From Duganella sp. CF517 (lineage in GTDB: Bacteria; Pseudomonadota; Gammaproteobacteria; Burkholderiales; Burkholderiaceae_D): 64,000 nt of DNA. Position numbers and translations under genes: made by a program. Below are positions 8,970 to 20,624 of this stretch, in pieces. The notes beneath the pieces are model-generated. The model made no database searches, was not told the origin of the DNA, and was given only the letters and a program-made list of their open reading frames with translations. The DNA lies in NCBI RefSeq assembly GCF_900110275.1, contig NZ_FODC01000007.1, forward strand, positions 62,001-126,000, given 5' to 3'. The number at the start of each line of letters is the position of its first letter. Position 1 is the stretch's first letter.

Positions 8970-10658
8970 TCAGAAGACCGACAGCACCGGGTAGCGGCGC
9001 CATTCCGGCTCGGCGTGGCGCTTGCCGTTTTCGAAGATGAAGCCCAATACCTTTTCCTGATCCGACAGCAGCGCCGGATTGGCGGCCTTCCACGCTTCGA
9101 ACCTGGCTTTCAGTTCCGGCTCGGTTTCGAGCATATCCAGCGCCAGGTCTTCGAACACGTAGTCGGAGAAATTCTCCTTTTTCTCCAGCACGCTGTTGAA
9201 GAAGCCCCAGCGGAAGAAGGAGTCGTGGCCCTGCGGCTCCAGCGTTTCGACGGCGTAGCGGGCGTTGGCCTGTTTGAGCGGGATGAACCAGTCGCCCGGC
9301 TGCACGGTGAAGCTGCCGGTGCGCGCTTCCAGCTCCACGGCGTCGTGGTACATATGGCCTTCGTACGCGTGCGGGCGCGACGTCACGGAGGCGATGTGAT
9401 AGTACTGCGCCTCGATGGTCGACGCTTCGTCGAAGGCCGCCATCTCGACGCCGTTCCACTGCAGGCGCTCGATGGCCTCGCGCCAGGCTTGCGGCACGAT
9501 GTAGCCTTTCGGCGCGCGCACGGTGGCCGCCGGCACGAAGCTGTTGTAGTAGGCGATGTCCTTTTCCCAAGGCTGGCCGCGATCGTACGACAGGCGCTGG
9601 TAGTTCCCCAGCAGGCTGGCGCTGCGCTTGGCGGCGTAGCCCTTGAAGCGGAAGGTCGACGGATTGGCTTCGTCCATTTTCCAGGCGACGGTCCATTCGC
9701 TGGCGTTGGCCGCCCGCTCCTTGGCGTCGGCGCGCAGCGCGCGGATTTGCGCGCCGTGGGCGACGGTGAAGGCCATCGTCACGTCCAGCAGCGCGCGCAT
9801 CGATTCGTAGCGGTCCTTGAACGGCTTGAGCATGTGCGTCTCCGGCATGAAGCCGATGACGTGGTGCAGGGCCGCGAAGCCGGTCGAGAAGCGCGGCACT
9901 TCCAGGAATTCGGCGATGCCGTCGTCCGGGCTGTCCTTGACGGGGTTGACGTAGGGGCAGGTGGGCCAGCCCTTCGCTTCCATCTGCGCGTAGATGTGCG
10001 GCAGCATCGTCTGGCGCAGGAAGGGGCCGAGGCCGTAGCCCAGCTTGTCCGCCTGGGTGTGGATCAGCGTCATCGTGTACGGATAGTCGGCGCCGTTCGA
10101 CGTGTGGGTGTCGACCATGACGTCCGGGTCCCAGCTGGTCACCAGCTGGTTGAACAGGCGGGCGTTGAGCGTGTCGCACTTGATGAAGTCGCGGTTCAGG
10201 TCCAGGTGGCGGCTGTTGCCGCGGAAGCCGAACTGCTCGGGGCCGTCCTGGTTGACGCGCGAGGTGTTGGCGCGGTTCAGCGCGCCGTCGACGTTATAGA
10301 GCGGCACGAACAGCAGCACCGCGTCGCCCAGCGCCGCCAGGCGGGCCGGCTCGTAGCACAGGTCGCGCACGATGGCCATGCAGGCGTCCACGCCTTCGGG
10401 TTCGCCGGGGTGGATGCCGTTGTTGTTGAAGAAGACGGTGCGGCCCTCGGCCTTGATCTGCGAACGGTCGAACACGCCGTCCGGGCTGACGATGCCGGCG
10501 TGCACCGGGATGCCGCCGTCGGACACGCCGATCTGCTCGAACCGCAGCACCTGCGGGAAGCGCTGGGCCAGCTCCTCGTAGAACGCGATACATTCGGTCC
10601 ACAAGGTGGTTTGGTTTTGATTGCCTTTTTCATAAGGCGTCGGCATATCTGGGTGCAT
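8970..10658 (-). CDS. M14-family zinc carboxypeptidase-like protein
   Basis: 562 residues. Zinc-site features of peptidase family M14 are visible: HPGEPEG (H-x-x-E) near 128, the substrate-binding YNVDG and NSRHLDLNRDF segments, and DTHTSN with the third zinc His near 189. No signal peptide, so it is probably cytoplasmic. The extra C-terminal 250 residues are not recognised and make the protein longer than classical carboxypeptidases (about 310). Peptide or amino-acid conjugate hydrolysis is expected; the substrate is unknown. The upstream ATG lacks a clear Shine-Dalgarno; a second ATG 12 bases in is possible. Confidence 0.82.
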   Translation of the reverse strand: MHPDMPTPYEKGNQNQTTLWTECIAFYEELAQRFPQVLRFEQIGVSDGGIPVHAGIVSPDGVFDRSQIKAEGRTVFFNNNGIHPGEPEGVDACMAIVRDLCYEPARLAALGDAVLLFVPLYNVDGALNRANTSRVNQDGPEQFGFRGNSRHLDLNRDFIKCDTLNARLFNQLVTSWDPDVMVDTHTSNGADYPYTMTLIHTQADKLGYGLGPFLRQTMLPHIYAQMEAKGWPTCPYVNPVKDSPDDGIAEFLEVPRFSTGFAALHHVIGFMPETHMLKPFKDRYESMRALLDVTMAFTVAHGAQIRALRADAKERAANASEWTVAWKMDEANPSTFRFKGYAAKRSASLLGNYQRLSYDRGQPWEKDIAYYNSFVPAATVRAPKGYIVPQAWREAIERLQWNGVEMAAFDEASTIEAQYYHIASVTSRPHAYEGHMYHDAVELEARTGSFTVQPGDWFIPLKQANARYAVETLEPQGHDSFFRWGFFNSVLEKKENFSDYVFEDLALDMLETEPELKARFEAWKAANPALLSDQEKVLGFIFENGKRHAEPEWRRYPVLSVF

Positions 10659-10862
10659 GGCAGTCTGGATCTCAGAGGAACAATGTGAAATGGCGCGCCA
10701 CGCCTTGTGAGCGTCGGGCGAGCTGTCGAGGGCGCGATTGTATCATTCGTGCCCGATTTTTGAGCGGGGGCAGGGCGCCCGGAGCGGGTGTTTGAGTTGG
10801 TTCAAGGAAATAAATCCGCAGGATGGTCTACTGGATTTCTCGTGATGAACCAGGAGCCGGCG

Positions 10863-11645
10863 ATGTGGAACGTGAGTGGACACGGTGCGGTACTGGTGGC
10901 TGTGCTGCTGGCGCTGGTGTGCAGGGTGGGGCTGGCGCAGATCGGGCCGCGCTATGTGATCGACGTCAACGCGGCCGCCGGCGTCGCCATCGTCGGGGCG
11001 GCGCAAGGCAGCGTGCAGCTGGTCGGCAAAGGGCTGGCGCTGATCCGCTTCCAGGGGCTGCGGCTGTTGACCGTGGGCGCGGACGCCGACGCCTACAGCG
11101 CCGAGTCGGTGCGCGACTGGCCGGCGGTCGACCTGGTGCTGGTGACGCCGCCCAGCGTCGGGCGCTATGGCGGACTGGCACCGCTGGCCGCGCTGCGCAG
11201 GCTGCCGGTGATCCTGGTGGAGCCGTCCGCCAACGCCACGGTGCCGCCCTTGCCGCCGGCGTCGCCCGGCCGCGACGACGGTCCGCGGTACTACCCGATG
11301 CAAACCTGGGACGCATTGCATCTGCGCAAAGGCCGGGCGAAAAGCAAGGATAAGACCTGGCTGCGGGTGACGGCCATGCCCGGCCGGCCGGGAACGGCGC
11401 AGGTGGCGGGGTTTGTGCTCGAGATGGGCGAGGGCCGGACCTCGTACCGGCTGTATGTCGGCTGCGAGGCGCTGGCCGCCGACGAGATCGAAGGCCTGCC
11501 GCTGCGCCTGCCGGGTGTCGACCTGGCGCTATTGCCGGCGCGCGACGGGCCGCAGTTGTTGCCGCTGGCGCGCGCGGCGCCGGCGGCCACCGGGGCGGCC
11601 GCGCTGACCGTGGCCGGCTACGCGTTCAGGGCGGTTCGGCGCTAG
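10863..11645 (+). CDS. Exported protein with degenerate metallo-beta-lactamase fold
   Basis: 260 residues from the ATG preceded by AGGAG (10852-10856). An N-terminal signal-like segment (HGAVLVAVLLALVCRVGLAQ) suggests export. The body reads like the beta-lactamase fold: VDLVLVTPPSVGRYGG at about 89-104 sits where family members have THxHxDHxGG, and a later YRLYVGCEALAADEIEGL segment ends in VDLALLP as in the GDT-then-LLP part of the fold. All metal ligands are replaced (H to P, H to S, D to G, H to R), so hydrolase activity is unlikely. The fold call is my inference from pattern. An upstream GTG (10788) and ATG (10845) are less likely starts. Confidence 0.6.
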   Translation: MWNVSGHGAVLVAVLLALVCRVGLAQIGPRYVIDVNAAAGVAIVGAAQGSVQLVGKGLALIRFQGLRLLTVGADADAYSAESVRDWPAVDLVLVTPPSVGRYGGLAPLAALRRLPVILVEPSANATVPPLPPASPGRDDGPRYYPMQTWDALHLRKGRAKSKDKTWLRVTAMPGRPGTAQVAGFVLEMGEGRTSYRLYVGCEALAADEIEGLPLRLPGVDLALLPARDGPQLLPLARAAPAATGAAALTVAGYAFRAVRR

Positions 11646-11658
11646 CGGCGCGCGTCGT

Positions 11659-12225
11659 TTACTGCTTGGCGTTGGTGTCCACCCAGGCCGCGAAGGCGCC
11701 GGCGAATTTCTTCAGGAACTCCCGGGTGCGGTCGTTGTTGATCTTGCCGTCGTCGCCCAGCAGGCCGCCGGCGCCGCCGATGTAGGCTTCCGGCTGCTGC
11801 AGCACCGGCATGTCGAGGAACACCAGCGACTGGCGCAGATGGTGGTTGGACCCGAAGCCGCCGACCGCGCCCGGCGACACGGTGACCACGCCGGCCGGCT
11901 TGCCGCTCCAGGCGCTGTCGCCGTACGGACGCGAGCCGATATCGATGGCGTTCTTCAGCGGCGCCGGCACCGAGCGGTTGTACTCGGGCGTGACGAACAG
12001 CACGGCGTCGGCTTCCTTGATGCGCTGGCGGAAATGGGTCCATGCCTGCGGCGGCGTCGCGCCGTCACCTTCCAGGTCTTCGTTGTACAGCGCCATCTCG
12101 CCGATTTCAACGATAGTGAACTCCAGCGACGGCGGGGCCAGCGCGATCAGTTCGTGCGCGAACTTGCGGTTGATCGATTCCTTGCGCAGACTGCCGATCA
12201 CTACGGCGACTTTTTTGGCGGGCAT
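11659..12225 (-). CDS. NADPH-dependent FMN reductase / quinone reductase
   Basis: 188 residues of the flavodoxin-like fold. The N-terminal VVIGSLRKESINRKFA is the phosphate-binding loop that holds FMN, and FVTPEYNRSVPAPLKNAID is the diagnostic PEYN motif of the NADPH-dependent FMN reductase/ChrR/azoreductase group. These enzymes reduce quinones, chromate or flavin. AGGAG precedes the ATG. It lies downstream of the S46 peptidase gene but beyond a terminator, so it probably has its own promoter. Confidence 0.9.
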   Translation of the reverse strand: MPAKKVAVVIGSLRKESINRKFAHELIALAPPSLEFTIVEIGEMALYNEDLEGDGATPPQAWTHFRQRIKEADAVLFVTPEYNRSVPAPLKNAIDIGSRPYGDSAWSGKPAGVVTVSPGAVGGFGSNHHLRQSLVFLDMPVLQQPEAYIGGAGGLLGDDGKINNDRTREFLKKFAGAFAAWVDTNAKQ

Positions 12226-12276
12226 GACTTCTCCTGGTATTGAATGGAACGGGAAGCGTTACTGTACCGCAGGCGC

Positions 12277-12310
12277 AAAAAAAACCACGCCGCGTTGCCG
12301 GGGCGTGGTT
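12277..12310 (-). terminator. Intrinsic terminator of the S46 peptidase gene
   Basis: On the minus strand AACCACGCC pairs with GGCGTGGTT (12302-12310 with 12283-12291) around a 10-base loop and is followed by an eight-T run (12277-12284). It lies 18 bases past the peptidase stop. Confidence 0.88.
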
Positions 12311-12327
12311 GTGGTGAAGGCCGGAAT

Positions 12328-14481
<2,154 letters not shown>

Positions 14482-14582
14482 TTAGTTCGTTTTCCAAAGT
14501 GGTGATGGGGACAGCGCTGAGAGTATCCGCAGCATTGCCGTATACGTCAACCAGATTTTTGACGATACAAAATTGCAACCCC

Positions 14583-14607
14583 GGGGTCAAGTCTGTCATT
14601 CGGACAC
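14583..14607 (+). repeat. Solo left arm of GGGGTCA inverted-repeat family (class A)
   Basis: 25-base arm beginning GGGGTCAAGTCTGTCATTCG, identical to the left arm of the 40.2-kb copy and to the 15.3-kb left arm except for two bases. No matching right arm lies nearby; the next complement is at 15312-15336, beyond the orphan gene. It is therefore a truncated copy or one end of a larger unit that encloses that gene. Confidence 0.85.
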
Positions 14608-14722
14608 GAGCTCATGCCTGTGCGCCGGCGTCGACCGTTGTTGCCTTATAATCAAGCCTTGTAACGGCGCCCGGAGCGATGCCCGCGGGCTTGTGTGCAC
14701 CCACCAGAAAAGTCCAACCGCT

Positions 14723-15274
14723 ATGAATGAACAAGTCGAAAAAAAATGCCACGACCTCGTGCAGATGTTGAGTTGTCACCGCGCCGACCACGAGGACATG
14801 CAAGACGCGGTTTCCACGCTGATGTTGGCGTTGACCGATGCGGGCGCCTATATCGAAGACTTCCCGGATTACGCATGGTTGGCCGATATATATGAACAAG
14901 ACTTCGCTGATCCGAAATTAGCCGAGGCGTTGTTCGCATGCGCGCTGGCCGACGCCATCGATGATTTCGCGGTGGTTGGCGACAAGGGAGACGAGATTTT
15001 TGATGCCGTCGTGGATGTTCTCGACGACATGGACATCGAGATCGACCCACCTGATTTTGACAGGGGAAATTGGTCCGACTATGCGGAATGTATCGAAACT
15101 CAGTTGGCCAAGCTGAACGCTAAGAAACGGCTGGTGGCGTTGGATATAGATTTTTCAGACAATATCACTGTGTTCGTCGTCGAAAGTGCCGACTACGACA
15201 GCATTCTCGGGTTGGTTCACTTCTTCAATTTGAAATACGTCGATAGCGCCACGCTTCCCAAGTTCAATTCATAG
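14723..15274 (+). CDS. Hypothetical acidic protein in a repeat-bracketed, AT-richer segment
   Basis: 183 residues, strongly acidic (for example DAVVDVLDDMDIEIDPPDFD), no signal peptide or membrane segment. The C-terminal part alternates strands and helices (KKRLVALDIDFSDNITVFVV). I do not recognise the family. Base use is unlike its neighbours: 14881-14940 has only 29 G+C of 60. A TATAAT at 14647-14652 may be the -10 element; there is no clear Shine-Dalgarno. It is bracketed by a solo arm (14583) and a full copy (15281) of the same inverted repeat in the same orientation, which suggests acquisition as a cassette. The compact, acidic form would suit an immunity or antitoxin-like protein, but that is speculation. 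Confidence 0.7.
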   Translation: MNEQVEKKCHDLVQMLSCHRADHEDMQDAVSTLMLALTDAGAYIEDFPDYAWLADIYEQDFADPKLAEALFACALADAIDDFAVVGDKGDEIFDAVVDVLDDMDIEIDPPDFDRGNWSDYAECIETQLAKLNAKKRLVALDIDFSDNITVFVVESADYDSILGLVHFFNLKYVDSATLPKFNS

Positions 15275-15280
15275 CAAAAC

Positions 15281-15336
15281 GGGGTCAGGTCTGTCATTCG
15301 GACATGAGTCCGTGTCCGAATGACAGACTTGACCCC
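15281..15336. repeat. Complete short copy of GGGGTCA inverted-repeat family (class A)
   Basis: Two 25-base arms, GGGGTCAGGTCTGTCATTCG... at 15281-15305 and the near-complement ending AGACTTGACCCC at 15312-15336, with only 6 bases between. Two mismatches between arms. Just outside the right end the bases GGTGGTTGAGG resemble the GGTTGAGGC found inside the loop of the 40-kb and 56-kb copies, so this copy may be a deletion or rearranged form. It sits between the orphan gene and a yceI stop, and could also act as a terminator hairpin. Confidence 0.88.
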
Positions 15337-15351
15337 GGTGGTTGAGGTTGC

Positions 15352-15918
15352 TTAGTCGGCCTTGATCGCTTCGATCTGGATCGCCAGTTTGACTTCCGGC
15401 GCGAACGCCGGGGTGCCGTAGTTCAGGCCGAAATCGGTGCGCTTGAACTCGGCCGTGGCGTCGGCGCCGCACGCTTCCTTCTTGTAGCGCGGATGCATGA
15501 TGCACTTGAACTTGTCGACCTTCAGCGACACCGGCTTGGTCACGCCCAGCATCGTCAGTTCGCCGTCGACGCCGACCAGCTTGTCACCGTCGAACTTGAA
15601 CGATTTGCTCTTGTAGGTGATGGTCGGGAACTTCTCGACGTTGAACATGTCCGGACCGCGCGCGTGGCTGTCCATCTTGTCGAAACCGAAGTTGATCGAG
15701 GCCGGGTCGATGGCGATGTCCAGCGAGCCGGTCTTGGTCTTGGCGTCCAACGTGACGGTGCCGCTGGTCTTGTTGAACTTGCCGCGCCATACCGACAGAC
15801 CCATGTGGTCGGCCTCGAAGCTCGGGAAGGTGTGCGTCGGGTCGATGTTGTAGGTGGCGGCGATCGCGGACGAGGCCGAGGCGGCCAGCAAGGTGGCGAT
15901 CAAAATCTGCAGTTTCAT
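15352..15918 (-). CDS. YceI-family periplasmic protein
   Basis: 188 residues with a signal peptide (MKLQILIATLLAASASSAIA, cleavage before ATYNIDP). The mature part is the YceI lipocalin-like barrel, beginning with the typical YNIDPTHTFPSFEADHMG strand that, in the family, binds polyisoprenoid/quinone-type lipids. Third gene of a cytochrome b561-yceI-yceI run on this strand (46 bases after the previous stop), the usual arrangement for these families. Confidence 0.92.
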   Translation of the reverse strand: MKLQILIATLLAASASSAIAATYNIDPTHTFPSFEADHMGLSVWRGKFNKTSGTVTLDAKTKTGSLDIAIDPASINFGFDKMDSHARGPDMFNVEKFPTITYKSKSFKFDGDKLVGVDGELTMLGVTKPVSLKVDKFKCIMHPRYKKEACGADATAEFKRTDFGLNYGTPAFAPEVKLAIQIEAIKAD

Positions 15919-15964
15919 GCGGTGGGTCTCCCTGGGTGGATTGCGGGTGGTGTGTTGACCGGGC

Positions 15965-16519
15965 TTATTGGCCGGCTACTACGTGGAACTTGATCGTGAC
16001 GTCGTCGGCCACCATGCTGGTGTCCTTCCATTCGCCTTCGCCGATGTTGTAGGTCAGGCGTTTGATCGGCAGCGCGCCGTCGAACACTTGCTTGCCGCCC
16101 TCGGTCTTGACCGTCAGCGGGAAGGTGATGTCGGTGGCCTTGCCCTTGATGGTCAGCTTGCCGGTGACGGTGAGCTTGCCGGCGCCGGCGCTTTTGATGG
16201 CGCTCGAGACGAAGGTCGCTTTCGGGAACTGGGCCGAGTTGAACCATTCCTTCTTGGCCACTTCCTTGTTGTACTCCGGATCGCCCATGTCCAGGCTGGC
16301 CGTCTCGACTTCGACCGTGGCCTTGGAGGCGTCCGGCTTGGCGGCGTCGTAGTCGATGGCGACCGTGTATTTCTTGAACTTCGATTCGATCGGCACGTTC
16401 ATTTGCTTGAACGTGGCCGACACCGAGCTCTTGGCCGGATCGGTTTTCAGCACGGCGGCGCTGGCGGCCAGGGCGACACCCATCAGGGAGACGAGGGCGA
16501 TTTTCTTCATGGTTTTCAT
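15965..16519 (-). CDS. YceI-family periplasmic protein (second copy)
   Basis: 184 residues: signal peptide MKTMKKIALVSLMGVALAAS, then a YceI barrel (AKSSVSATFKQMNVPIESKF, with the family's conserved MGDPEYNKEVAKKEWFNS loop). It diverges from the adjacent paralogue in sequence but not in length. It lies between cytochrome b561 and the other yceI, probably in one operon. Confidence 0.92.
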   Translation of the reverse strand: MKTMKKIALVSLMGVALAASAAVLKTDPAKSSVSATFKQMNVPIESKFKKYTVAIDYDAAKPDASKATVEVETASLDMGDPEYNKEVAKKEWFNSAQFPKATFVSSAIKSAGAGKLTVTGKLTIKGKATDITFPLTVKTEGGKQVFDGALPIKRLTYNIGEGEWKDTSMVADDVTIKFHVVAGQ

Positions 16520-16558
16520 AGTGGCTCCGGTAGGGGGGATTTAAGGCTACATGCGCGG

Positions 16559-17089
16559 CTACACGCGCGGCAGCATGCGCTTGAGCGTGATGTCGCGGTC
16601 GATAAAGTGGTGCTTGAGTGCGGCCAGCGCGTGGGCGACTACGACACCCGCCATCGTCATGACCAAAACATAATGAACAGTTTTTAAGATTGCCTTAAGT
16701 TCAGGGTCCGGCCCGATCAGCGCCGGCAGGGTGACCAGCTTCAGGTACACCACCGGCACGCCGGCGGCGCTGCCGTACAGGTAGCCGGAGATCGGCGCGG
16801 CGAACATCAGGAAATACAGCAGATAGTGGACGCCGTCGGCGACCTTGTGCTGCCACGACGGGATGCTGACCAGCGGCGCCGGCGGCGGATTGGCCAGGCG
16901 CCACAGCAGCCGGATCGCGGCGAGCGCGAGCACCGTCACGCCCAGCCATTTGTGCCACGAGAAATACTTGAGCTTGGTCGGCGTGAAGCCGGGGATGGCG
17001 ACCATCGTCAGGCCGAGGAAGAAGGCCGAGACGATCATCAGCGCGATCAGCCAGTGCAGCAGCATGGCCGTCTTGGTATAGCGTTGCAT
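16559..17089 (-). CDS. Cytochrome b561
   Basis: 176 residues, four membrane segments. Haem-ligand histidines are in the expected places: AMLLHWLIAL (helix 1), WHKWLGV (helix 2), VHYLLYF and VHYVLVM (helices 3 and 4). Proteins of this group pass electrons in the inner membrane, and the neighbouring YceI proteins are its usual genomic partners, possibly carrying a quinone-like cofactor. First gene of the three-gene run. Confidence 0.93.
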   Translation of the reverse strand: MQRYTKTAMLLHWLIALMIVSAFFLGLTMVAIPGFTPTKLKYFSWHKWLGVTVLALAAIRLLWRLANPPPAPLVSIPSWQHKVADGVHYLLYFLMFAAPISGYLYGSAAGVPVVYLKLVTLPALIGPDPELKAILKTVHYVLVMTMAGVVVAHALAALKHHFIDRDITLKRMLPRV

Positions 17090-17174
17090 GGGTGGTACTC
17101 CAAAAAATAGTACGTGTTAGGACTAACTGTTGGGGCTAATATACCAAAGAAACGCGCCGTGTGCTGGCGGGCAA

Positions 17175-17209
17175 TAAAAAAGCCTCCGGGACAGGTGTCG
17201 CGGAGGCTA
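17175..17209 (-). terminator. Intrinsic terminator of purB
   Basis: AGCCTCCG (17181-17188) pairs with CGGAGGCT (17201-17208) around a 12-base loop; on the minus strand it is followed by TTTTTTATT. It lies 26 bases past the purB stop. Confidence 0.9.
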
Positions 17210-17234
17210 GTGTATGACATCTTGCTAAGTTACA

Positions 17235-18680
<1,446 letters not shown>

Positions 18681-18715
18681 TTATACTGTCCGCTAACCTT
18701 CTACTCTGTGCATCC

Positions 18716-19327
18716 ATGAAACTTATCGGTTCCCTCGCCAGTCCTTATGTCCGCAAAGTTCGCGTCGTCCTGGCCGAAAAAAAGCTCGATTGCCAGTTCG
18801 AGCTGGAAAACGTGTGGGCCCCCGATACCGCCATCAGCACGCTGAACCCGCTGGGCAAGGTGCCGGCCCTGGTCATGGAGGACGGCAGCGTGATGATCGA
18901 TTCGCGCGTGATGGTCGAATACCTCGACACCTTGACGCCGGTATGCAAGCTGCTGCCGCCGAATGGCCGCGACCGCGCCGACGTCAAGTGCTGGGAGGCG
19001 CTGGCCGACGGCATGCTGGACGCCGCCATCACCGTGCGCCTGGAGCGCACCCAGCGCCCGATCGAGCTGCAAAGCGAGGACTGGATCGCGCGCCAGATGC
19101 GCAAGGTCCATCTGGGCCTGGCGGCGCTGTCGGAAAAGCTCGGCGAGCAGGCCTACTGCGCCGGCAAGAACTATTCGCTGGCCGACGTGGCGGTCGGTTG
19201 CACGCTGGGCTGGCTGTCGTTCCGCTTCCCCGAGATCACCTGGCGCGACGACCACGCCAACCTGGCCAAGCTGTTCGACAAACTGTCGGAGCGCCAGTCG
19301 TTCAAAGACACCGTGCCATCCGCCTGA
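18716..19327 (+). CDS. Glutathione S-transferase family protein
   Basis: 203 residues. N-terminal thioredoxin-like domain begins MKLIGSLASPYVRKVRVVLAEK with the catalytic Ser/Cys position in SPYVRK; VPALVMEDGSVMIDSRVMVEYL includes the cis-Pro and the glutathione-binding acidic-Ser pair. The C-terminal domain is all-helical. Divergent from purB (104 bases between starts) and 7 bases upstream of the lacI-type gene, so it may be co-transcribed with that regulator. Confidence 0.9.
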   Translation: MKLIGSLASPYVRKVRVVLAEKKLDCQFELENVWAPDTAISTLNPLGKVPALVMEDGSVMIDSRVMVEYLDTLTPVCKLLPPNGRDRADVKCWEALADGMLDAAITVRLERTQRPIELQSEDWIARQMRKVHLGLAALSEKLGEQAYCAGKNYSLADVAVGCTLGWLSFRFPEITWRDDHANLAKLFDKLSERQSFKDTVPSA

Positions 19328-19334
19328 AGTTACC

Positions 19335-20390
19335 ATGCCCAAGACGATGCCGCCCGACGCGGACAGCGCCTCCGCGCAGCAGCGGCGGTTGCAGATGGCC
19401 GATATCGCCCGGCTGGCCGGCGTGTCGACGTCGACCGTCTCGCGCGCGCTGGCCGGCAGCAAATTGGTCAGCGAGGACACGCGCGTGCGCATCATGGAGC
19501 TGGCGCGCTCGCTCAAATACACCATCAACATCGGCGCGCAGAACCTGCGCATGAAGCAGAACCGCACCGTCGGCGTGGTGATCCCGTACGATCCGACCAC
19601 GCGCCAGCATTTGTCCGATCCGTTTTTCCTGGGGATGCTGGGCAGCCTGGCCGACGCGCTCACCGAGCAGGGTTTCGACATGCTGGTCTCGCGCGTCAAC
19701 GCCGAGGAGCTGGACGCGGCGGCCGGGCCGTTCGACACCGGCCGCGTGATCGGCATCGTGTTGATCGGCCAGTGGCGCCATCACGAGCAATTGAACCAGC
19801 TGGCGGCGCGCCACGTGCCGATCGTGGTGTGGGGCGCGCAATTGCCGCAGCAGTTGTACTGCACCGTCGGCGGCGACAACCTGACCGGCGGCGAGCTGGC
19901 CGTCGCCCATTTGCTGGAGGAGGGGCGCAAGCGCATCGCCTTCTTCGGCGATATCAACCTGCCCGAGGTCGGGCAGCGTTACGAAGGCTATTGCGCGGCG
20001 CTGCGCAAGGCCGGCATCGAGGTCGATCCGGCATTGCAGGTGTCGGTGTCGTTCCTGCCCGAGGGCGGGCGCGAGGCGGTGCGGGAGCTGCTGGCGCGGC
20101 GCGTGCCGTTCGACGCCATCTTCGCCGGCAGCGATTTGCTGGCCATGACCGCCATTAACACGATGCGCGAGCATGGCCTCTACGTGCCGGGGCAGGTGGC
20201 CGTCGTCGGCTACGACGATATCGAGCTGTCGACCTATTTCCATCCGCCGTTGAGCACCGTGCAGCAACCGATCCGCGAGGCCGGCCGGGCGCTGGTGGCG
20301 GCGCTGCTGGAACTGGTCGAAGGCCGGCCGTCGCCGTCGCTGCAGTTGCCGACCAAGCTGGTGGTGCGGTCCAGCAGTCGCGCCGTTTGA
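19335..20390 (+). CDS. LacI-family regulator of the sucrose locus
   Basis: 351 residues. The LacI helix-turn-helix is near residues 21-40 (MADIARLAGVSTSTVSRALAG), followed by the hinge and a periplasmic-binding-protein-like ligand domain (RTVGVVIPYDPT, and GYDDIELSTYFHPPLSTVQQP at the C-terminus). It stands directly ahead of a TonB receptor-amylosucrase-fructokinase-permease run and the intervening 234 bases contain LacI-type palindromes, so it is most likely the sucrose-responsive repressor (like SuxR of Xanthomonas). Confidence 0.88.
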   Translation: MPKTMPPDADSASAQQRRLQMADIARLAGVSTSTVSRALAGSKLVSEDTRVRIMELARSLKYTINIGAQNLRMKQNRTVGVVIPYDPTTRQHLSDPFFLGMLGSLADALTEQGFDMLVSRVNAEELDAAAGPFDTGRVIGIVLIGQWRHHEQLNQLAARHVPIVVWGAQLPQQLYCTVGGDNLTGGELAVAHLLEEGRKRIAFFGDINLPEVGQRYEGYCAALRKAGIEVDPALQVSVSFLPEGGREAVRELLARRVPFDAIFAGSDLLAMTAINTMREHGLYVPGQVAVVGYDDIELSTYFHPPLSTVQQPIREAGRALVAALLELVEGRPSPSLQLPTKLVVRSSSRAV

Positions 20391-20405
20391 CCATTGTCGG
20401 ATTTG

Positions 20406-20419
20406 CGCAACCGATTGCA
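20406..20419. promoter_or_regulatory. Candidate LacI-type operator, upstream copy
   Basis: CGCAACCGATTGCA differs from the perfect palindrome TGCAATCGATTGCA found 127 bases downstream at only two positions. It lies 15 bases after the regulator stop; two sites at this spacing would permit looping. Confidence 0.55.
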
Positions 20420-20424
20420 TGATT

Positions 20425-20447
20425 TTAATGGTGCGGCGCACCATTAA
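20425..20447. promoter_or_regulatory. Inverted repeat near the sucrose-locus promoter
   Basis: TTAATGGTGC and GCACCATTAA are perfect 10-base arms around GGC. It has no T run and a different core from the LacI-type sites, so it may bind a second regulator or be a hairpin at the end of the regulator mRNA. Confidence 0.5.
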
Positions 20448-20531
20448 TCGTACCGTGCCACGCGTTTCTTCCCGATTTCTTCGTCGTCCTACTGTGTAAA
20501 AATTGCCTCCAAAACATATTGCGGCGCATCT

Positions 20532-20547
20532 ATGCAATCGATTGCAT
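20532..20547. promoter_or_regulatory. Candidate LacI-type operator, perfect palindrome
   Basis: ATGCAATCGATTGCAT is a perfect 16-base palindrome with the central CG typical of LacI/GalR operators. It is 77 bases upstream of the TonB-receptor start, where a repressor would block transcription of the sucrose locus. Confidence 0.7.
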
Positions 20548-20624
20548 TAAATCCCCGTTCAAGGAATAATGGCGTACCTGCTCAACAAAACAGCAGAGCA
20601 AAACGACAATATCTGGAGACCACC

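Noticed and set aside
14583-15336. Insertion sequence around the orphan gene
   Set aside because: No transposase gene or target-site duplication is visible; only short repeat arms bracket a single non-transposase gene.
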